Shown here: positions 6,210 to 11,601 of the stretch, piece by piece | Layout: every line of letters starts with the position of its first letter | How positions within the stretch are numbered: position 1 is the first letter of the stretch | DNA from: Glycomyces tritici | GTDB lineage: Bacteria; Actinomycetota; Actinomycetes; Mycobacteriales; Micromonosporaceae | Length of the DNA: 11,601 nt | NCBI RefSeq assembly: GCF_030403505.1 | Contig: NZ_JAUEMJ010000003.1 | Location: 797,700 to 809,300 of the forward strand | Direction: 5' to 3' | Position numbers and translations under genes: made by a program | Notes under the pieces: generated by a model | Told to the model about the DNA's origin: nothing | Databases searched by the model: none | Seen by the model: the letters and a program-made list of their open reading frames with translations, nothing else

Positions 6210-8000
6210 CTAGGCGCGGAGCACCAGGCGCAGTGCCCTGACGCCGTCCTCGGCGATCGATACGGGGACGCCCCAGTCCTGGCGGGTGAGGTGGCACGCC
6301 GGGTGCTCGGCCTCGGCGTCGCAGGTCGCGGCCTGGGCGACGACCTGCAGGACGCCCTGCCCGATGCCGTCCGCGAGCACGAGGTCGCGGCCCAGCTCCT
6401 CGCCCTTGCCCGCGCCCGAGGCGAGGAGCTGGGGCGGGTCGGCCGAGACGGTGACCTGGATCGGGGAGCCGTAGGTGTAGTCGAGCTTCTGGCCCGCGGC
6501 CGGCTCGAAGAGCACTTCGAGGCGCAGCGCGCCGGGCGCGACCTTGGTGCGCTTGCGCGTGACCCGGTGGTGCCGCCCCGAGACGGCCGCTTCGCCGAGG
6601 TCGGGGACGGTGAGGCGGTGCGCGGCCGACTCGACCACGACCACCTTGCCGTCCAGGACGATCACGTCGCTGGGCTCGGCGAGGTCGGCGGCGAGGGTGG
6701 AGACGGTCGTGGTCTGCGGGTCGAAGGCGCGGAGCGCGCCGTTGTAGGTGTCGGCGACGGCGATGCGCCCGTCCGGGAGCACGGCGAGGCCGAGCGGGTG
6801 CTGCATGAGGGCGTCCGCGGCGGGGCCGTCGACGTGCCCGAAGTCGAAGAGCCCCTGGCCGACCGCGGTGTGCATGACGCCGTGCTCGACGTAGCGGAGC
6901 GCGGAGGTCTCGGAGTCGACGAGCCAGAGCCGGTCGTCGGTGGCGGCGAGGCCGGAGGGCTGGGCCATCCAGACCTGGTCCAGCGGGCCGTCCTTGAGGC
7001 TCTCGACGGTGGTGCCGGCGTAGACGCCCGCGGTGCGGGCGAGCGGGTCGAAGTACCAGAGCTGGTGGATGCCTGCCATGGCGACGACCAGCTTGTCCTC
7101 GAACCAGGCGAGGTCCCAGGGGGAGGAGAGGTCGACGTCGAGGGCGGCCGTGGTGCCGTTGTCCATGCGCCACTGCTTCCCGGTCCCGGCGACGGTGGCG
7201 ACCGCGCCGTCGGCGAGGCGGACGCCGCGCAGGAGGTGGTTCACGGTGTCGGCGACGACGAGGTCGTAGCCGACCTCGGCCGCGACCGCGGCGGGCAGGA
7301 GCGCGAGGCCCTGCGGTTCGTTGAACTGCGGTTCGAGGCCGTCGGCGCTGCCGCGGGTGCCGGTGCCGATCACGCCGACGACGGTCTTGAGGTCCGGCGC
7401 GAGGCGGACGAGGCGGTGGCGGGCGGAGTCGCTGACGAGGACGTCGCCGCCGGGCAGCTCGATCGCCTTGCCGGGGAAGCGGAGTGTGGTCTCGGCGGGC
7501 GGGGCGGCGACGTACAGCGATTCGGTGGTGTCGAGTGATCCATCGGCAATGTGCTCGGCCACCAGGTCGCCCACGATCGCATCAAGCGCTTCGAAATGTC
7601 CCTCGCCGGCCATCGTTGCGACCACGTACCCAGCTGGATCGATCACCACCAGCGTCGGCCACGCTCGTGCAGCGAACGCATCCCATGTGGTCAGGTTCGG
7701 ATCGTCGAGGACGGGGTGCTCGACGCCGTAGCGCTCGACGGCCGCAGCGAGGGCCTGCGGGTCGCGCTCGTGCTCGAACTTCGGGGAGTGGACGCCGATG
7801 ATGACCAGCGCGTCGCCGTACTTCTCCTCGAGCGGGCGGAGTTCGTCGAGGACGTGGAGGCAGTTGATGCAGCAAAAGGTCCAGAAATCAACGATGGTGA
7901 CACGGCCTCGGAGGTCAGCCAGGGAGAGGTTCCGGCCACCAGTGTTCAACCAAGAGCGACCTCGCAACTCGGCGGCGCGGACTCGAGCAGGCTTCGTCAT
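6210..8000 (-). CDS. NHLRC2-like protein: thioredoxin-like domain plus NHL beta-propeller
   Basis: The product has 596 residues. Residues 25-150 form a thioredoxin/TlpA-like domain with the family motif WTFCCINC (40-47), where Cys44 and Cys47 form the CxxC pair, and a cis-Pro in AWPT (Pro115). Residues 170-470 hold NHL-type propeller blades, with repeated (V/A)SD, VADT and VDSE strands. Residues 480-596 form the beta-rich C-terminal domain seen in NHLRC2 relatives. There is no signal peptide, so it should be cytosolic. A thiol-disulphide role is expected from the family, but the substrate is unknown. The ATG at 8000 is chosen because MTKPARVRAAELRG matches how actinobacterial homologues begin. 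An in-frame ATG at 8054 overlaps the recombinase stop codon and would add 18 residues. GC falls near codons 1-47 and again at 99-155, unlike the rest of the gene. Confidence 0.88.
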   Translation of the reverse strand: MTKPARVRAAELRGRSWLNTGGRNLSLADLRGRVTIVDFWTFCCINCLHVLDELRPLEEKYGDALVIIGVHSPKFEHERDPQALAAAVERYGVEHPVLDDPNLTTWDAFAARAWPTLVVIDPAGYVVATMAGEGHFEALDAIVGDLVAEHIADGSLDTTESLYVAAPPAETTLRFPGKAIELPGGDVLVSDSARHRLVRLAPDLKTVVGVIGTGTRGSADGLEPQFNEPQGLALLPAAVAAEVGYDLVVADTVNHLLRGVRLADGAVATVAGTGKQWRMDNGTTAALDVDLSSPWDLAWFEDKLVVAMAGIHQLWYFDPLARTAGVYAGTTVESLKDGPLDQVWMAQPSGLAATDDRLWLVDSETSALRYVEHGVMHTAVGQGLFDFGHVDGPAADALMQHPLGLAVLPDGRIAVADTYNGALRAFDPQTTTVSTLAADLAEPSDVIVLDGKVVVVESAAHRLTVPDLGEAAVSGRHHRVTRKRTKVAPGALRLEVLFEPAAGQKLDYTYGSPIQVTVSADPPQLLASGAGKGEELGRDLVLADGIGQGVLQVVAQAATCDAEAEHPACHLTRQDWGVPVSIAEDGVRALRLVLRA

Positions 8001-8053
8001 GACTTCAAGGCTGCCACTGCCGAGGCGGGCGGCCCAGTAGATCGAGAACTCCA

Positions 8054-9601
8054 TCACGTCAAAGGCGCAGCCGCGGCGCCTGCCGCCGCCCATGCAATCG
8101 ACACTCTCGAATCACCATCGAACCTGACTCCGACTCGCCCTGGTTGCACCTCCACTTGATCGACGAGCAGCTTGAGCAGGTCTCTGCGTTCCTCCATCGC
8201 CTTGGCACCCTCGGCCATCTGCAACAGCGTCTCTTTCGGGCGTAGCGGTCGACACATCGGCGGCAGAGAAGCACGCTCCGCCGCCTCTCGGAGCTGATCG
8301 AGCCGCTCGCCCTGCCTGCGGGCAATCTGCGTGTAGCGGTCGAGACCGTCTTCGCCTTCGAACTCACCCCGTAGGTATCTGGCCTCTTCAAGGTCGGATC
8401 TTCGATTCTCGAGTGCCGAAATCTCTTCTGCAATCACGTCGCGCTTCTTAAAGAGCTCAGGGTGGCTTCGTCTGGCCATCCGCTCGAGAACGATTTCCAT
8501 CAACGGGTCTCCGGGCCGGAGTTCGGCCACACGGTGCCTGACCGTGGCCTCGACGTAGTGGTCGAAGCTCTTGACCTGCACGGAGACGCCACCGCAGTCA
8601 CGGCCCATTCGATGCCGGGAGCATTGATACGAAGTACCGGCTTTGCTCATCCGAGACCCGCACCGGCCGCACCGGGCAAGGCCTGTCAACAGAGCGGGAC
8701 TACGGTTCTCCACCTTCCGGCTGCCTGCGAACGAAAGAGTCCGGCTCTCGATCTTCTGAAGAATGAGCTCACGCTCCTCGACCCCGATGACGCCCTCGCC
8801 GATGTGCACAGGCATCAAGGTCACCGGGTCGATGTAGGGATGGACACGATGTCCGTACTTCCGGGTTCCGTCTGCCGATACAGCCATCTCGGTCTGCGGC
8901 ATGATTCCTGCGAACGCGGGCGACCTCAGCAGTTGGAGGATCGTCGAGGAGTTCCACTCCCCACCCCTCGGCGATTCGACGCCATGCGTATTGAGCAGCC
9001 GTGCGATCTCAACCAAGGTCGATCCGGCCAGTGCCTCGTCGGCTATCAGGCGGGCGTAGACAGCGGTCTCTGCATCGGGCACAAGCCTTCTCGTCTCCGG
9101 GTCTACCTTGAGCCCGTACGGAGGTCGGCCTCCGATCCATTTTCCCGCCCCCCGGAGATGCCGTTTGGCGCTTTCGACACGCATGCTCGTGTTCTCGGAC
9201 TCCGCACGTGCGAGATCCGCCAGCAGCGCCATTGCGTCCCTTGCCGATTTCTCTGCTGTGTCAAGGTGGTCCATCACCGAAATGAAACGTGCACCCGCCT
9301 TCTGGAACTCAGTCAGGTGCATGGAGACCTCAGCGATTCCACGCCGGGACAACCTGTCGAGCTTCCAGACGACGAGAGCATCGACTACACCCGCAGTGAC
9401 AGCTGTGACCGCGTCCGAAAATCCGCTGCGACGCACCGGCTTGAAAGCGGAGCGTCCGCGATCTACGTGCACCTTTCGTACAGCAAAGCCGTTCTGAGCA
9501 GCCCATTCTCGGCAATCTGCCTCCTGATGCTCGATACCCGAGTGTCCTTCTCGATCAGACGAGACCCGGAGGTACAGATCGGCTACATTGCGCGCTGTCA
9601 T
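8054..9601 (-). CDS. Large serine recombinase (phage-integrase type)
   Basis: This 515-residue site-specific DNA recombinase is close in size to the Bxb1-type integrases. The N-terminal resolvase domain (about 5-145) has YLRVSSD with Arg12 and the probable nucleophile Ser14, and KLDRLSR with the catalytic Arg83 and Arg86. A recombinase domain follows (about 155-290, GGRPPYGL at 157-164). Then come a zinc ribbon with Cys311, 314, 327 and 336, a coiled coil at about 386-445 typical of integrases that need directionality control, and a C-terminal tail. All active-site residues are present, so it may be functional. GC is about 50-60% in sampled stretches against about 75% in nearby genes, which points to horizontal transfer. 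No excisionase, relaxase, capsid or cargo gene accompanies it. The ATG at 9601 is supported by TAGCGT 6 nt upstream. GAAGG directly abuts the ATG and is too close to act as a ribosome binding site. Confidence 0.95.
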   Translation of the reverse strand: MTARNVADLYLRVSSDREGHSGIEHQEADCREWAAQNGFAVRKVHVDRGRSAFKPVRRSGFSDAVTAVTAGVVDALVVWKLDRLSRRGIAEVSMHLTEFQKAGARFISVMDHLDTAEKSARDAMALLADLARAESENTSMRVESAKRHLRGAGKWIGGRPPYGLKVDPETRRLVPDAETAVYARLIADEALAGSTLVEIARLLNTHGVESPRGGEWNSSTILQLLRSPAFAGIMPQTEMAVSADGTRKYGHRVHPYIDPVTLMPVHIGEGVIGVEERELILQKIESRTLSFAGSRKVENRSPALLTGLARCGRCGSRMSKAGTSYQCSRHRMGRDCGGVSVQVKSFDHYVEATVRHRVAELRPGDPLMEIVLERMARRSHPELFKKRDVIAEEISALENRRSDLEEARYLRGEFEGEDGLDRYTQIARRQGERLDQLREAAERASLPPMCRPLRPKETLLQMAEGAKAMEERRDLLKLLVDQVEVQPGRVGVRFDGDSRVSIAWAAAGAAAAPLT

Positions 9602-9627
9602 CCTTCAACGCTAGCCAGCATCCTTCA
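9599..9627 (-). repeat. Direct repeat TGAAGGATG at the recombinase start
   Basis: TGAAGGATG occurs at 9627-9619 and again at 9607-9599, 20 nt apart. The second copy contains the recombinase start codon, and the -10 candidate lies between the two. Possible roles are an operator for autoregulation or part of an attachment site. Neither is proven. Confidence 0.4.
9608..9613 (-). promoter_or_regulatory. Candidate -10 hexamer TAGCGT for the recombinase
   Basis: TAGCGT is followed by TGAAGG and the ATG at 9601. This is the same hexamer and spacing as before the plus-strand gene at 2615. A leaderless transcript is the likely result. Confidence 0.45.
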
Positions 9628-9637
9628 CCTGAGCATC

Positions 9638-9654
9638 ACTCAATAGTGTTGAGT
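9638..9654. repeat. Inverted repeat ACTCAA-TAGTG-TTGAGT upstream of the recombinase
   Basis: This is a perfect 6-bp inverted repeat with a 5-nt centre in a locally AT-rich stretch, 37 nt upstream of the recombinase start. Its position between the recombinase and the neighbouring terminator makes it a candidate recombinase or regulator binding site. Confidence 0.4.
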
Positions 9655-9675
9655 ACGAGCAACTTGAACGCAAAG

Positions 9676-9707
9676 CAAGGGGGCGACGCGTTTGCGCCGC
9701 CCCCTTG
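9676..9707 (-). terminator. Strong terminator of the 514-residue protein gene
   Basis: CAAGGGGGCG and CGCCCCCTTG form a 10-bp stem, extended by CGC/GCG past one A-C mismatch, with a GTTT loop. On the minus strand it begins 15 nt after the stop at 9723 and is followed by CTTTGCGTT, which is partly T-rich. It shields the recombinase gene from read-through. Confidence 0.75.
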
Positions 9708-9722
9708 GTGCAGTTCTAACTG

Positions 9723-11267
9723 TTAGGACGCTTCGTCGGTCGGCTCGCCGCCGCCCTCGCCTTCGGCGGGGGCGCCGAGGAGGCTGAGGCAGTAGACGTC
9801 CTTGTCGACGGTGAGGGTCTCGCGGCCCGCGTCGGCGCATTCCTGGCCGTCGCTGACCTTCTGCACGATCTCGTAGTCCTCGCCTTCCACGGCGTCGGCG
9901 CATTCGATCGGCTCGGCCTGGTCGCCGCTCGTGTGGCGGACGCAGCCGCCCTCCTCGAACTTCGGCGGAGCGAGCACCAGGAAGTACACGGCCGCGGCGG
10001 CACCGGCCAGAACCAGCACGGCGACGATCGCCAGCACCGGGGCCAACCAGCGCTTCTTCTTGCCCGGCTCAGACGGGGGCGGCTGCTGGCCGTACCCCGG
10101 CGGCACCGAACCCGGCGGCATGCCCGGTTGCGAGTACTGGCCGCCCGGCTGCGACTGCTGGTTCGGGTCGTAGCCCCCGCCCATCGCGGGCGGCGGCTCG
10201 CTGTATGGGTTGTGCGCGCCGATGATGAGCTTCTGCGTGTCGTCCGACTGCGTCGGCGGCTGCGGAGCGGCCGGCGGCGGGGCCTGGTAGGCCGACTGCG
10301 GCTGCGCGTACGGGTTGGCCGGAGGAGGCGGCGGCGGGGGCGGCACCGCGCCGGGCTGCTGCTGGTACGGGTTCGGCGCGGGGGCCTGCGCGTTGTTCGG
10401 GTCGGTCAGCGGGTTCGGCGGCGGCGACGGCCACGCCGAGGAGGGCGACTGCGACTGCGCGGCCTGCTCGCCGTACGGCGCGGGGGCGTTGAAGCCCGAG
10501 GCGCCCTGGGGCGGCAGCACCTGCGTGCGCTCCTCGTACGGGTCCGCGGCCGGAGCGGGCGGGGCCGCAGGGGAGGACGGCTGCGACGGGCCCAGGCGCA
10601 GGATCTGCGTGCCGTCGTCGTCGAACTGCGGTGCCGACGGGGCCGCCTGCGCCGCAGGCGGTTCCGGGGTGGAGGGGGCGACCTGCTCGGGCCGGTTGTC
10701 CGCGGCGGGAGCGGCCGGGATGTCGATGCTGATCGAGCTCGAGGTCGGGATGGCCTGGGTGGCGCCGTCGTCGACGGACGGGGCTGCAGGAGCCGCCTGC
10801 GGCGCCTCGGGTTCCGGAGCGGGAGCTTCGACCGGGGCCGGGACTTCGGCGGCCGGAGCGGGGGTCTCGGCGGGAGCCGGGACGTCGGCGGCGGGGGCGG
10901 CCGGGATCTCGGCGTCCGCCAGCGCGGACGACGGCATGGCCTCGGTGGCGCCGTCGTCGACCGACGGTGCGGCGGGGGCCTCCGGTGCGGCGGGAGCTTC
11001 GGGAGCGGCGGGCTCGGCCTGCGGCACTTCGGGTTCGGCGGCGGGGGCCGCCGGAGTCTCGGCGGGAGCGGTGGTCTCCTCGGCCTGGGGCGCGGTCTCG
11101 GCCGCGCGCTCGTCGGCAGCGGGGCTCTCGGGCGCGGTGCCCGCGGTGTCGCCGGGAGTCACCGGCCCGGGGGTCGCGGCGGCGTCGGTCTCGGGGACCG
11201 GTCCGGCGGCGTTCTGGTCTTCGCTGCCCTCGCCCTTTTCAGGCGGGTTGCCTTGCTCGGAGGTCAC
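9723..11267 (-). CDS. Pro/Ala-rich single-pass membrane protein with four-Cys outer domain and Thr-Gln motifs
   Basis: The product has 514 residues. Residues 1-402 are a low-complexity Pro/Ala/Glu/Gln region, predicted cytoplasmic because KKKRW (403-407) directly precedes the single transmembrane helix (about 408-432). The outer part (about 433-500) has Cys442, 456, 477 and 493 in a GGC...IEC...QEC...YCL pattern, which resembles the repeats of the protein at 2615-3598 and the LppU/SCO3897 type. The cytoplasmic part holds five acidic-Thr-[Gln/Glu] motifs at Thr108, 170, 220, 248 and 344, each with Ile, Leu or Met at +3. They look like Ser/Thr-kinase sites and FHA-domain ligands, but no kinase or FHA gene is in the window. 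Residues 100-128 and 162-190 are a near repeat. The GTG at 11267 is preceded by GAGGAG at 5 nt. The function is unknown. Roles in envelope or division signalling are inference only. Confidence 0.85.
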   Translation of the reverse strand: MTSEQGNPPEKGEGSEDQNAAGPVPETDAAATPGPVTPGDTAGTAPESPAADERAAETAPQAEETTAPAETPAAPAAEPEVPQAEPAAPEAPAAPEAPAAPSVDDGATEAMPSSALADAEIPAAPAADVPAPAETPAPAAEVPAPVEAPAPEPEAPQAAPAAPSVDDGATQAIPTSSSISIDIPAAPAADNRPEQVAPSTPEPPAAQAAPSAPQFDDDGTQILRLGPSQPSSPAAPPAPAADPYEERTQVLPPQGASGFNAPAPYGEQAAQSQSPSSAWPSPPPNPLTDPNNAQAPAPNPYQQQPGAVPPPPPPPPANPYAQPQSAYQAPPPAAPQPPTQSDDTQKLIIGAHNPYSEPPPAMGGGYDPNQQSQPGGQYSQPGMPPGSVPPGYGQQPPPSEPGKKKRWLAPVLAIVAVLVLAGAAAAVYFLVLAPPKFEEGGCVRHTSGDQAEPIECADAVEGEDYEIVQKVSDGQECADAGRETLTVDKDVYCLSLLGAPAEGEGGGEPTDEAS

Positions 11268-11272
11268 GGCTG

Positions 11273-11278
11273 CTCCTC
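11273..11278 (-). promoter_or_regulatory. Ribosome binding site GAGGAG
   Basis: GAGGAG stands 5 nt before the GTG at 11267 and supports that start. Confidence 0.65.
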
Positions 11279-11293
11279 AATGCTGCTTCCGGC

Positions 11294-11316
11294 CTGGCGT
11301 CTTGGGGGCACGCCAG
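11294..11316 (-). repeat. Leader hairpin upstream of the 514-residue protein gene
   Basis: CTGGCGT (11294-11300) and ACGCCAG (11310-11316) are perfect 7-bp arms around a 9-nt loop. The element lies between a possible -10 and the ribosome binding site, so it would fall at the 5' end of the mRNA leader. It could stabilise the mRNA or be an operator. Confidence 0.4.
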
Positions 11317-11325
11317 ACGCGTCAC

Positions 11326-11331
11326 ACGGTA
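11326..11331 (-). promoter_or_regulatory. Possible -10 hexamer TACCGT for the 514-residue protein gene
   Basis: TACCGT fits TANNNT and would give a leader of about 50 nt that includes the hairpin at 11294-11316. No clear -35 is visible. The remaining intergenic stretch to 11519 shows no gene or RNA that I can support. Confidence 0.3.
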
Positions 11332-11519
11332 CCGCAGCGGCGCTCGCAGTCACTCGACAGGGTTACTGAGCGGGCGCGAGTGGGCGGGGCGGAAGCGGGC
11401 CTCGCGAAAGGACGGCCGCAAGGGGGGCTGGGGATTGGAGGGCGCAAAGAAAGGCCGGGTGCCAGCGATTGCCCACCCCTCATGGATGCACATTGAGGCA
11501 ACTACCTGGTTATACAGGA

Positions 11520-11548
11520 ATACCCCGTGGAACGTATCCACGGGGTAT
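11520..11548 (-). terminator. Strong terminator after the right-edge gene
   Basis: ATACCCCGTGG (11520-11530) and CCACGGGGTAT (11538-11548) form a perfect 11-bp stem with a 7-nt loop. It starts 15 nt past the stop codon at 11564, as expected for a minus-strand gene entering from the right edge. Confidence 0.7.
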
Positions 11549-11563
11549 CCAGACGACGTTCAA

Positions 11564-11601
11564 TCAGAAGTCGTCGTCGGTGATGAACTCGTCCATCTGA
11601 T
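11564..11601 (-). CDS. C-terminal end of a minus-strand gene, cut by the window edge
   Basis: The last 11 codons read QMDEFITDDDF followed by TGA. The acidic tail and the strong hairpin 15 nt beyond the stop support a real gene end. The product cannot be identified from so few residues. Confidence 0.5.
   Translation of the reverse strand, partial: QMDEFITDDDF

Noticed and set aside
8462..9646. 394-codon open frame on the plus strand, antisense to the recombinase
   Set aside because: The recombinase frame carries every catalytic motif. The antisense frame shows no domain and has no start signal.
10069..10434. Pro/Gln/Tyr repeats of the membrane proteins as collagen-like or amyloid repeats
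   Set aside because: The repeats are irregular, and such tails are common on actinobacterial membrane proteins. No strict periodicity is visible.
9933..11369. 478-codon Arg/Gly-rich open frame on the plus strand
   Set aside because: It is a shadow of the Pro/Ala-rich gene. Long Arg/Gly stretches arise from complementing Pro/Ala codons.
11350..11541. 63-codon open frame on the minus strand
   Set aside because: Its start lies inside the terminator hairpin at 11520-11548, it has no ribosome binding site, and its composition is not convincing.

Overview
The window is GC-rich chromosomal DNA of an actinomycete. The evidence is the high GC with GC-ending codons, several GTG starts, proline-rich single-pass membrane proteins with cysteine-rich outer domains, a PHO-box-like element, and promoters that look leaderless. 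I cannot name the genus.

Layout, left to right: a G/C-run tract (1-90); a four-helix membrane protein (91-789, minus); divergently, an aldehyde dehydrogenase (981-2426, plus) and a membrane-anchored protein with two four-cysteine repeats (2615-3598, plus); a large G/C hairpin between convergent genes (3603-3730); an isolated phosphate-transport ATPase, pstB (3821-4681, minus), with a PHO-box-like array upstream; an unrecognised 283-residue protein (4857-5708, minus); a 62-residue acidic protein (5886-6074, minus); an NHLRC2-like thioredoxin/beta-propeller protein (6210-8000, minus); a large serine recombinase (8054-9601, minus); a 514-residue proline/alanine-rich membrane protein (9723-11267, minus); and the last codons of another minus-strand gene at the right edge.

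The most anomalous part is about 7.5-9.7 kb. A lone serine recombinase of clearly lower GC sits directly against the 5' end of the NHLRC2-like gene. No other recognisable mobile-element genes are present. Its stop codon overlaps a possible upstream start of that gene (TGATG), and the first part of the downstream gene is itself mosaic in GC. The most interesting protein signal is in the 514-residue protein: five copies of an acidic-Thr-[Gln/Glu]-x-[Ile/Leu/Met] motif in the predicted cytoplasmic part, which looks like a multi-site Ser/Thr-kinase substrate and FHA-domain docking tail. Five genes share one start arrangement, a TANNNT/CANNNT hexamer exactly 6 nt before the start codon, as expected for leaderless transcripts. 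Three others have a clear Shine-Dalgarno sequence instead. Apart from the possible recombinase/NHLRC2-like coupling, the genes look like independent units rather than one pathway.
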